A stretch of DNA of 64,000 nt from Congeria kusceri (Eukaryota; Mollusca; Bivalvia; Myida; Dreissenidae), in assembly GCA_027627225.1 (NCBI GenBank), contig CM051033.1, positions 15,390,058 through 15,454,057 of the forward strand, in the 5' to 3' direction. The notes beneath the pieces are model-generated. The model made no database searches, was not told where the DNA came from, and saw nothing but the letters and a program-made list of their open reading frames with translations. The translations under genes and the position numbers were made by a program. Shown one piece after another: positions 45,517 to 56,900 of this stretch (positions within the stretch are counted from its first letter, which is position 1; each line of letters starts with the position of its first letter).

Positions 45517-47143
45517 TTTTTTTTTTTTTTTTTTTTTATTGTGGAAATCAGGAAAACATAACACTATTGGTTGAGTTTCTAAAATTTCATTTATGTTGAG
45601 CTTTTTTATGGAACATTAACATTAACATTATTTTGTTTATGTTTTGAAAATATTTGAAGAGTCTAACTTCTTCAACCAATAAGTGTTCTAGCACTTTGTG
45701 GTATTGGGATATTAAACACATATAATCAGACTGTAAAAAATATGTAACATAAAAATATCACACCCCATAGAGGGTGATACAACGTATTGTCAACATTAGA
45801 ATGTCAACCGCAAATTAACCGAACAATAAAAACAAGGCAACATGCAAGGTAACTTATTTTATCATCAACTAAAGCTACTAACTTGTTCAAATGTCAGGTA
45901 ATAAACACATTTTAATAAGTGGTTGCCGAGTAATTTTCATACGCAATGGCTTCCTTCATTTACGGAAAAACTGTTGTTTTATTTCTAGCTCCACCTAGGG
46001 TGACATTATACTGTCACATGGGGCATTACAAATTGTTTGGTTACGTGTATGGTGATAGGCTAGTCAATTGAGGTAGTATTAGTTACACTGTTAGTAACTG
46101 AGGGTGTATGGGATATACAGCTCGAGTATGGTATGAAGCCACTGAGGGTGTATAACCCATACACCCTCAGTTACTAACAGTGTAACGAATATATCACACC
46201 GACTACCTTCAACTGGTTTCTTTTATTTGATATCACTTGTAAATTAACGAAAGAAAACCTCACAAAATAGCTTTGAAACACAAACAATGACGTCACGAAA
46301 ATAAACAAAATGACATCATTAGATTGCGTCATTAGACTTCTATGGGGTATTAAAATATACCCGTGGTGTATGGAAAGTACACCATGGTCATGTGACCGCT
46401 CTTGGCCAATCGGATTGCATCATTTATGTAGGAGGTGAGATATAATATTATACTGGCCGCCATTTCAGCACATTAACGTCGGCCTCAAAGGCTCTCTGGA
46501 AGGTTATGTTGTGCTTCATATGTGACAATAAAAGGATCCAGCTGGTAATACGTGTTGTACCATCTCTTTTAAAGTTAATACAATCTCGCATGTATAGACA
46601 TTTTATTTGAAACGGTGAAAAGACTCTGTCTTCAGTGGTAATTCAGATTTTATATTACAAGTTTAAGACTCTTAAGAAGATGAAAAAGAACAAAAACAGC
46701 AATTGTCAGTAAGCATGTTTATTAACAAAAATATATATATCAACAAAGTTATATAAGTGCATCTATTGAGAATGGAAATTGTGCTTTTTGAGTCACTACA
46801 ATAACATTTTGTTCTAATTGATAAAATACTCAAATTCACTTGCTGAACAATAAGCAGCACAGCTTGGTCCAACTGTACACTGTGCAACAACCCCCCTTTT
46901 ACATGAGATATGTATGAAGGTTACTTTTTAAAACTGTACTTAGCAAATGCTTTTTTTTTGTTTCCCGATTTGTGTAATTCATATCCTTACTATTCGACTA
47001 TTTAGCAAAAATTCAGAGCTCACAAATTAATGCAAATTAATTACGCGTACCTATAACCACCATGGCTCTTCTAGGAATTTGACCTATAATATCATACTGA
47101 GCAAAACAAATTGAGATTCATGCATATTGTTCAAGATAATAAG
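45517..47143. other. Intergenic DNA with a large palindrome
   Basis: No gene recognised. It contains the 31-bp-arm hairpin at 46082-46186, and GGGTGTAT/ATACACCC-type repeats around 45760-46390 that look like one old foldback element (CACCCCATAGAGGGTGATAC at 45761; TCTATGGGGTATTAAAATAT near 46340). Confidence 0.45.
46082..46186. repeat. Perfect 31-bp inverted repeat with 43-bp loop
   Basis: 46082-46112 (GTTACACTGTTAGTAACTGA...) is exactly complementary to 46156-46186. A partial third copy of the arm (CACTGAGGGTGTAT) sits in the loop at 46140-46153. A transcript would form a stable stem. Confidence 0.92.
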
Positions 47144-47403
47144 TGGGGTGTCGTGGGAAAACCAGGCTTAATGCATGTCTATAAAGTGTCGTCCCGGATT
47201 AGCCTGTGCAGTCTGCACAGGCTAATCCGGGACGACACATTCCGCTTTTATGGTATTTTCTGTTTCAAGGGTTTCTCTTCTAAACATAAATCCACTGTAG
47301 GCGGAGTGTCATCCCGGATTAGCCTGTATGGACTGCACAGGCTAATCCAGGACGACACTTAACGCACATGCATTAAGCCCAGTTTTCCCACGACACGCCT
47401 CAT
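47144..47403. mobile_element. Double-hairpin MITE, copy 5 (best-preserved)
   Basis: About 260 bp. The whole element is an inverted repeat: GGTGTCGTGGGAAAACCAGG at one end and its inverse at the other, then CTTAATGCATGT and GTAAAGTGTCGTCCCGGATT. Each half also contains its own near-perfect hairpin (GGATTAGCCTGTGCAGTCTG folding on CACAGGCTAATCC), so there are three nested palindromes. The centre is CTTTTATGGTATTTTCTGTT ... AAACATAAATCCACTGTAGG. There is no coding capacity. Nine copies occur in this window. I recognise the type as extremely common in Dreissena. Confidence 0.92.
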
Positions 47404-49868
47404 AATAAAATGGAATTTGTTACTGTTCATTTAACTGGCTTCAAAATGTATGGCCAAACACAGTTGCATTTGTGCATCTTGGAATCCTTGCACAATACAA
47501 AGTTTCAAATTCTGAAAATAACATTTCATACCAGTAGAAAAATATTGAATGAACAATTATCAACAACTCTAATTCAAATAACCAATCAGTAAAAATTCTT
47601 GTAATTTTGTTTAAAATGTATAATACCAGAGACATTCAGAATTGAATTTACTGGTCATTATATTGATATCAAAATTTGACCATTAATAACAATTAAATAT
47701 GCACACATTTAACAAACATATAGGTGATCAATTTGAGACTGACATTAACTAAGCTCTTTAGTTAAGACATAAACCATACAACATACAATATTAAACATTG
47801 CATAGTGTATTATCATTAAAATAAGGTGTTCAATCGCACTTTACATAATCATGTTTAAAAGCCCAACGCATTGTGAATAATCACAAAGGAATGACATACA
47901 CACACTTAATGCAACTATCAATGCAACTATCAATATTTTTCCCCCAAATGGGGAGCGGAGGGCTGACCCAGGGGAATTTGACTAATTTTATATTTTGGGG
48001 TCTAATTCCCCACCCTAGAGCCAAGCATTTTTTTGTAAATCCCCACAGTGGGTGATGCCCGGGGGCCAATATTACCGGAATCTAAAATCCAACCAGTCTA
48101 TTTCCCGGGACCCGGAATTTTTCGGCGTTCCCGCCTTTCGGAAATCACTTTCAGTCTAACATCCCATATATGCCCGCCGCAGCCCTCTGGGGGAAAATAT
48201 TGATAGGTGCATAAATGCCATCGAATAAAATAGCCAGTTGTAGCCCTCAATTGTATTTGCTCAATACAACTCTAACCAGTGCTTTCCTTTTTGTATTGTA
48301 CAAAAAAGTTATATTAATTCTGTGTAGGAACGATTAATAACATGAAAATTGATATACATGTATAAAATAAAATTATTTCTAAATATCAAAATGTATACAA
48401 ATCAGGTAAACTAAAAAAAAAGTTTTTCAATTTACAACCATTGAATAAAATAACCAATTAATCAATATTGTTTTATTTTTAATGTAAATATATTTTACGT
48501 AGGCATAACAATTTGGTATACTTAAATTAAAACATGTAAACACTAACTAACAATACAAGAATGTAACTGATAGTAATGTTTAATTTTCATGTCCGACAAA
48601 CTCTTTGAAAACTATTATATTTGAATGATTTTTAACTAAATGATATTTAACTCAAAATTTAACGAAGGAACAACTATAGGACTCCTGGGGCCCTATTTTA
48701 GAAACATCTTATACTCAGGATACCGTCTATCGGTGTAATCCGAGTATGGTCAAGGCGGGGCAGTCACTTCTTATGACCCCATTGCTCTGAATAGGCTGTT
48801 ATTATTTGACAAGATTACTAGAGACTGTGATAGTTTTACTTAATCTGTGATAGACATAGATTAGATTTGTGCATTGACTATACATGAGATATTGTCATAT
48901 TGTTCATATTTATATGTTTATAGATGTTGATGTATATTTTTCATATATCATCCTGATTATACCTTGAACAAACAGAAAAAGCAAAGCCGAACATATTAAA
49001 AAACAAAGTTTTTTGTTTGTCAATAATTGCTTTCAGGAGTCATATAAACGAGAGGTTTAATACAACAGCTGATCATGAAACAATGAAGATAATTCGTTCG
49101 CACCGTTAATCGGTACATACATCATAAAATAAAATGGCCAATCCTAGGTTCAACAAAGAGGTCACTGTTGCACTTATCAAAATATAAAATCGTACGAAAG
49201 TGCCAAATTATGAACAGTAACATTATTATCGTAAATATCATTCACTCTTCTTCAATATAATTATATAATTTGAGTCATACTGAAGAGTGTTTTTAAGCTT
49301 AATACACCGGTAGACGGCACACCCAGTATATGTAATATCTTATTCTTAACCTTAAAATCAACATTTCATTTAACTCATTATTTCTAATAAAATACTTTCA
49401 CTTACACAATGAAACATGAAACTAATTTCTCTTACAAAATGTTTTACAGAAAATACCTTAACTTACAAAATGTTTAACAAGAAAATACCTTAACTTACAA
49501 AATGTTTAATAAAAAAACACATAACTGCAAAATCAATATTGTTTATTAGGAAAAAAAAACATATTTGTATGTTTATATATTTACATTATCATACCTAAAG
49601 CTGGTCCAAATAATAAATATCACAAGTAAATTCAAATACAATTTTCACTGATACAATAATGGAATTTCAACAGAAATTTCATTATAACAAAATAAATGTA
49701 AGAGACACAAATATTCATAATGAATAGTTATTAACCAATTATGTTGCTTGCATCATTCCCATTCCATGGGTAAAAACAATTCTCAATCATTGGTCTTAAA
49801 GTTCATATTTAGGTAAATTTATTCAAATTAAAACATTATCAATTCTTGACTTCAAAATATTCCATGAT
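47404..49868. other. AT-rich intergenic DNA
   Basis: No gene recognised. At 47930-48200 a foldback patch pairs CAATATTTTTCCCCCAAATG with CTGGGGGAAAATATTGATAG, another MITE-like palindrome of about 270 bp. 49440-49515 has three short ACTTACAAAATGTTTAA repeats. Confidence 0.45.
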
Positions 49869-50056
49869 GCAAGAAATGTTATGGAATGGATCATCGCAAG
49901 GGGACACGGTAAAGTTGAGATATGCAACGTAGAGCCATAAATGTGTGTACACTAAATACTGTGCAAGAAATGTTATGGAATGGAGCATCGCACGGGACAC
50001 GGTAAAGTTGAGATATGCAACGTACAGCCATAAATGTGTGTACACTAAATACTGTT
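49869..50056 (+). repeat. 94-bp tandem duplication
   Basis: GCAAGAAATGTTATGGAATG ... TGTGTGTACACTAAATACTG occurs at 49869 and again at 49963 with few differences. A short minus-strand ORF simply reads across both units. Confidence 0.9.
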
Positions 50057-50498
50057 CACTAAGGCAGCAACAATATGCTCACTGTATGATATAGTACATG
50101 TATGTATCGTGGTAGCCATAATACAATACACATTATGATACATTTAGGAAATCATGAAAATAATGTTGCACCATATAAATTACTATGTGACAGTCTACAA
50201 TATGTACAGTGAATATATAATCACAAAATGCAGCCAATAGCAGGCCAAGTTTGCTGTTAATATTGTATAACAAAATAGCAACTTAATCAAAATGTATATG
50301 TACATGTATAGGTGACTAATTCCTTAAGAGAATAACAAATATAAATATCGATTAAATTAATGAATTATTTTAAACCATTTAAATTTGACACTGAAGTATT
50401 TTGTATTTTTGAACATGCTGTTTAGTTTTTTCGTATGTTAGTTGATTTTCTTGATGGTTTATAGTAAACGTACGTTTGTAGTTCATGCTATTATGTGA

Positions 50499-51169
50499 AG
50501 TTAGAATAAGACATAAAACATAGAATGGGCATAAAATGTGTCTCTGTTTTTGTTTTTATAAATAAAACGGTGCATTTCGTGATTTTTAAGTATGTTTGTT
50601 ATATTCTGTCAATACTTGTGGTATATTTTGCATTTTTCCATAACTCTTTTGTTAAAACTGAACATTTTTTTATCGTTTTTACTGCATTTGAAACTGTGTT
50701 TATGAACGTATGGACATGGTGTTTTTTTTTTGTTTTCCGTGTGATGACGCATGATATCATCACCGGAAAAGGAGACTTAATATTTTCGAGAGTGAAAATA
50801 TGTAAATTGTCAACCTTTCCGGTGATGATATAAGGCGTTATCACACCAAAGACAAACACATTTTCTCTTTATTTTATGCTTTATTAACCTTTGTTTAACA
50901 TTTTATTGGAAAATATCGCGGGAATCTTAATGTCATGACGTTAAAATAATGACGTCATTTCACAGTTTTGAGTCCGGCATCGATGACGGTCCGTTTTATT
51001 TACTGTATTAAATCGGGACCCAAAAAAGTAGTCCCTCACTGTGAGTGATATCGGGATATATATCACTTATATTTTTCTACATTACACTACTTAGCATTAA
51101 ATAAATATGCTTATTGCACTATTGGTGTAATAAAACAGTTTATTCTATGTTTGATGTCTTATTCTAACT
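50499..51169. mobile_element. MITE with 28-bp terminal inverted repeats and internal hairpin
   Basis: 50499-50526 (AGTTAGAATAAGACATAAAA...) is inverted at 51142-51169 with one mismatch. An internal stem pairs GTGATGACGC..GATATCATCACCGGAAA (from 50740) with TTTCCGGTGATGATATAAGG (to about 50842). Overlapping ORFs on both strands are mirror products. Confidence 0.75.
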
Positions 51170-51374
51170 TTCCATAATAGTGTGTTAAATTTAGATAAAC
51201 ACACTGTTTGATCAGATAAAACTTAAATGAGTACCAATTAGTACCATTGTTCTTTTTGTAGAACAACAACGTTCACGACGTAAAATGGAAACGAGTATAT
51301 AAACAAATTCTCATGCAATTTAACAAGCAAGAGTGACCGGCAGAGTTTATACCAACCTACATGTAGCATAGTCA

Positions 51375-52115
51375 TATAATATGTATGTGTATGTGCCGTG
51401 GGAAAACTGGGATTAATGTACGTGCGTAAAGTGTCGTCCTGGATCAGTCTGTGCCGTGTCGTGGGAAAACTGGGATTAATGTAAGTGTCGTCCTGGATGT
51501 ATGTGCCGTGTCGTGGGAAAACTGGGATTAATGTAAGTGTCGTCCTGGATGTATGTGCCGTGTCGTGGGAAAACTGGGATTAATGTAAGTGTCGTCCTGG
51601 ATGTATGTGCCGTGTCGTGGGAAAACTGGGATTAATGTAAGTGCGTAAAGTGTCGTCCTGGATGTATGTGCCGTGTCGTGGGAAAACTGGGATTAATGTA
51701 AGTGTCGTCCTGGATGTATGTGCCATGTCGTGGGAAAACTGGGATTAATGTAAGTGTCGTCCTGAATGTATGTGCCGTGTCGTGGGAAAACTGGGATTAA
51801 TGTAAGTGTCGTCCTGGATGTATGTGCCGTGTCGTGGGAAAACTGGGATTAATGTACGTGCGTAAAGTGTCGTCCTGGATGTATGTGCCGTGTCGTGGGA
51901 AAACTGGGATTAATGTACGTGCGTAAAGTGTCGTCCTGGATGTATGTGCCGTGTCGTGGGAAAACTGGGATTAATGTACGTGCGTAAAGTGTCGTCCTGG
52001 ATGTATGTGCCGTGTCGTGGGAAAACTGGGATTAATGTACGTGCGTAAAGTGTCGTCCTGGATGTATGTGCCGTGTCGTGGGAAAACTGGGATTAATGTA
52101 CGTGCGTAAAGTGTC
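51375..52115 (+). repeat. Tandem array derived from one arm of the double-hairpin MITE
   Basis: About 13 units, each GTGCCGTGTCGTGGGAAAAC, TGGGATTAATGTA, GTGTCGTCCTGGATGTAT. Two unit lengths are intermixed: about 52 bp, and about 62 bp where CGTGCGTAAA is kept. It runs directly into the intact MITE starting near 52070, whose left arm is the last unit. Confidence 0.95.
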
Positions 52116-52330
52116 GTCCTGGATCAGTCTGTGCAGTACGCACAGGCTAATCCGGGATGACACATTCCACCTACAGTGGATTTATGTTTTGAACAGACTA
52201 CCTTTAAACAGAAAATACCATAAAAGCGGGAAGTGTCGTCCTGGATAAGCCTGTGCAAACTGCACAGGCTAATCCGGGACGACACTGTACATACATGCAT
52301 TAAGCCCGCTGTTCCCACGACACGTCTCGT
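52070..52330. mobile_element. Double-hairpin MITE, copy 6
   Basis: Complete element. Its left arm is continuous with the tandem array 51375-52115 and its right end is GCCCGCTGTTCCCACGACAC. Confidence 0.9.
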
Positions 52331-53150
52331 ATAATTTTGGAGATGACATTGTTACGGAATGTTTTATGCAGTGAGAAAAAAACAGCTTTCAATATCTGCA
52401 AATGGAATGGAAATGGAAGTTTCTATTACGTGGAATCTTTCACCGATGTAAAAGCTTAGCTCTGTCTGGGCTAATAATGATTTTTGTGTCAAAGAACTTG
52501 CACAACTATTGCTGAAGACCCTATGGTGTTGATTATATTGCAATCTAAGCTACACATATTGAGTATTTGCAAAAGTATAAAAATGAACTATTTATTTAAC
52601 AATAACAAGCAATGATGGCCATAATAACTGGAATGACATGTTTACACAAGTTGATAACCAAATATAGAAATTGTCATCTGTTTTTTCGCTGTTATTGATC
52701 TTGATCCAAAATGATCCAGATCAAACAGAATCTAAATGATTATGGACTTACACATTCCAAATTGATCATGGTCTAAAACAGTCCATACTGATCCTGATAA
52801 ATGTTCACAGAAATACCAGAAATATCAGATCTCTATATATCATGTTTTAATGATAAATGCAGAAAAAAATTCTAAGAGGAACTTGTTACTTATATTTTCA
52901 TATAGAACATTTCCTACTTTCATAATTAATCCTGAATGAGACATTTTATATAACTTTTATTACTGAACTTATTTGTATAACCGAATTGCAGAACTATTCA
53001 CTATTTACTTGTACTATTAAATTTTAGGAATTCTCTTGCCTTGTTGTATTCATAAGTGGTTTTCCATTATTGAATGTTACATGAGGTAACATGCGAAGCA
53101 ATAAACAATTATTAATTACGCTGTATGCATACATGTATCCTTCTTTCCTT
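52331..53150. other. AT-rich intergenic DNA
   Basis: No gene. 52690-52800 is dense in TGATC motifs (TTGATCTTGATCCAAAATGA, TGATCCAGATC, TGATCATGGTC), resembling in miniature the 42800-43210 cluster. Confidence 0.4.
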
Positions 53151-53722
53151 TAGATTCAGCCATTCCTATAGATTCGGCCACCCCCAGATAATGAAAATTA
53201 ACTATTGTTTCTTTCAAAACTTGTGCTAGCTATCTGTATTGAGACAATTCTATCATATAAATATTCTTTTTAGTTTAAAAAATTGTGAATTTTCGATTAT
53301 GTCTGAGAAAATTAAGATTTGTACAAAAAATTCCCCAAAATTGCTACACACTTTGTGCATAGGCCAAGAATTTTGTAAACATTCATTTTCAAACAGTATG
53401 CTAGTGTGTATTGGTCTAATAAAGAATGCTTCTAATGAATTATATCAAAATTATAACAAAATTTTTGTGTTTTCTTATCAAAATGAAGACTGAACCAAAT
53501 GATAGGAAACATCTGACAAATTCATGGTTGCTAGGGTGCCTTCCTAGAATTGGTCAGTAACTAAGGGAATTGCTGATCTTTAAATTATCTGGCCTTTATT
53601 TAGTAGGAGAGACCTTAAATTTATAGATAAAAGTCTCACTAGTGTTGAAATTGTGCTCATTTAGGGTATACAAGCAGTTTAGCTCTTACGTGGCCGAATA
53701 TACAGGAAAAGAGGCTATATTA
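53151..53722 (+). repeat. Dispersed repeat, copy 2 (unexpanded)
   Basis: About 85-90 percent identical by eye to 39704-40386, but with about two instead of eight 18-bp units at its start. It ends about 210 bp before the stop codon of the minus-strand CCDC50-like gene and may lie in that gene's 3' untranslated region. Confidence 0.85.
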
Positions 53723-53931
53723 TATCTGACTGTATTAAATATTATTCACTTTCAGTTTCCTTAAACAATGGAAACAGATACCATTATTCTTACATTGTAA
53801 ATGCAAATGTTAAAAATATTGTTTACAAACTGACCCCTGCACAATTTTACCCTTCAATAAATACAAATTACTGAATGACAAATAACACCAATAGTTTTAT
53901 CCCGGTACAGGTCAATTGCTGAGAATTTGTG

Positions 53932-56900
53932 TCACTGCTGTTTGCAATTATTTTTGTCTTTCGAAGAGTTCTGTCCACTTTCCGGTCGTTTTGGTCTCCT
54001 TGACCTTTCACCCCCCGTCCTGCGTTGACCTTGAACTGGCACAAACGGACTGATGACCCCTGGCCCATCGTCATGGTAGCTGTCATGGGAGGAACCTGTA
54101 CTGATAGTCCGGTCTGAAACATTTAAAGCCCAAAAATATTATGCAACCATGGCAACTGAACTTACGCAAAGTCAACAATAAGATTTCAATTTAAATTTTA
54201 TTTTTCTTATACACCAAGAAATAAGATTTTAATTAAATATTCGTGTTTTTTTTTACCAAAGACAATAAAGTTTTCAAATGTAAGTACATCTCATAAGGAC
54301 ATTGTGTTATTTTGTGTTATTGGATGTGATAAATTAAAAAAGGACTGCATTGTATTGAATAAATTAATTCAATAAGTTTTTGCACATACATGTATGATAA
54401 GGTTCCATTATAATTAGTGGTAAATGTTCTATATAAAGTTCTGACAGTCATACGGTTGCATGGTACTACAGTGCATTCTATGTGCAATCTATTTAATAAA
54501 ATATCACGTGATTTATTTTCAATTTCTTTGCCCAACATTAAAATAATTGTACCTTAGTAAATTCTAATATGTATCCCATATTGGAGGCGTGCCGTGTCAA
54601 ACACGGGCTTAAAGCATGTGCGTCAAGTGTTGTATCGGATTAGCCTGTGCAGTCCGCACAGGCTAATCCAGGATGGCACTTTTCGCTTTTATGGTATTTT
54701 CTGTTTCAAGGAAGTCTCTTCTTAACATAAATCCACTGTAGGTGGAATGTGCCGTCCTGTATTAGCCTGTGCGGACAGCCCAGTTTTCCCATGACACGCC
54801 TCATTTCGTTCCTACAGGAAATCAACAACACCTGTGATAACTTAATAACCAAGTGTATATTATATTATTGACACTACAGACTAATACTGAAAGCACTGGA
54901 CACAACAACCCTTTCAACTTCGATATACTTATGCCCAAAGCTACTTAATTCTATCCATGGACACAACAACAGGTACCACCTGGTCCCATGAAAATCAATC
55001 ACCTCCTTAAATCCTTCAAAGGGTTATGTGATGCACAGATTTGTAAGTCATGAGTTCAAATTTCAAAATTAAACAAAAAACACAACACACTTGTAGACAA
55101 TTATCTGAAGCACTTAAGCGACTGCTTACAAAATTTTACAGGGCAGCAATGTCCCACAACACTAAGTCCAACCTTAAAAAATTGTTTGCCATTGCCTACC
55201 CAAGGTTGGTGGTAATGGGTAGGTAGGCCTTTTTTTTTTAATTGGAAAAAAAAGTCAAATTTATGAATGATCCGTTTAGCGTCAAAATATAGCAATAATA
55301 ATTGTATATAACACAGACATTGCTTTGAATAATATAATCATGTGTTTGTTGATATAACGAGAGCTTGCTAGCAATCATCTTTAATTATACAATGAACGCT
55401 GACAAACTGCCCGTTGTTTTCACAAGTTTGATCAAACATGATTAGAATTGCATTTTGAATTGTCTATTTATAAAAAAGGGTTTAGCGGATACAGTTAATT
55501 TATTAACACAGTAGAAAACGACCGAAATGAAAGAAGAGCGAGCTTTTATTTAACCTAAAGAAAAAATAGAATATTTGGACTTAAAAAAACAAACTGGTTT
55601 GATTTAACAAAGAAATTTTTTATCGAGTAGGGACCTTTTCGTCGGGTAGGTAGGCAATGGCAAACAAAGTAAATTTTAATTTTGGCAAAACTCTTATGTA
55701 ACACATGTAAAGTCCCAGCATGTTATAAAAACAGGCTTATATCTTCTGTAAAATGGACTCAAACACACAACCTAACACTTTAAACAATTTAAAACTGTAT
55801 AAATTTGCGAATTTAGGCATTTAGAACAACAGATGAAGTGAAAGTAAAACTCCTAAAAATAGATCTCGCTGATGCATGTCCATGTGACCATGATCTACAA
55901 TCACGTGTCAAGACAATACACAACAAACATGACCGACACTGACAGACAGTGTTACAAAATGTGTAAGTTATTGTTTTATTTTCGCTCTATTGCGTTCTAA
56001 CAATCACATTATGGTTGATTTGGTCGCATTTCACGTGATAATCCGAGGGTATGTCAGAATTGCAATGACTGTTTATTATCCTCTTGTCTTTTTATATTGC
56101 TACAAGAAAGTAAACCCTAAGTAAGACAATTGCTACACTGTGTTTGTGTATTATTTATAACATGCTTCAATCATGTGATAGATCACGCGGTGATACAAGT
56201 CTCCATATTAAGTCGCCAGTCTGGCGAGTTAGTGATTGCGATGGAGTTTCTCCAAGATTTATCTGATATGAAGTAATAGCTCACGGAAAACTGACTGAAT
56301 TATGTAGTCTGGATATATTATGGATTCAATTAAAGTTTTCTATGTGTTTAGCCTATATAACTTGACCATAAAAAGTCTGGGATCTTTAACTTTTGACCTT
56401 TGTCAATTTTTATATTTTGGAAAATAAAATATACGCGCTCTAGGTGGGAGCTATGATACAGCACACTTTTAAGTTTTCACACATTTACACTCTCAACGAT
56501 CACACTGTGAATCCTTGTTACCATAGTAACCACAGCGACGACACGTGTTGTCATAGAAACTATAGATGGCTCTCCGCCGCAGGCTGCCTTGGTAACAAGG
56601 CTCCCACTCGATCTCAAAGGATTCTATGGTTGCAGAATGATCAAATGACGGGTGAAAATATGAAGACAATGACAACAGAATTCAACGGTTGAATGCGAAA
56701 CTGTTGTATCTGCTCAACGTTTCTAGATCAGATACAACAGTTTCAAGCTCAACACTACACAAAGTTTTATACGCTTGATGAATGACCTAATGAAGGATGA
56801 ATATATGAACAGAGAGTGATGACGGAACCAGAAAGTTTGATTGTGGAACGATATAATGAAGGATGAATATATAAACAGAGAGTGATGACGGAAACAGAAA

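Noticed and set aside
50525..50859. Hydrophobic 102-aa ORF resembling a membrane protein
   Set aside because: It is AT-rich sequence inside a MITE with inverted ends; the hydrophobicity comes from T-rich codons.
51375..52115. CRISPR-like regularly spaced repeats
   Set aside because: Units are directly adjacent without unique spacers and derive from a MITE arm in an animal genome.
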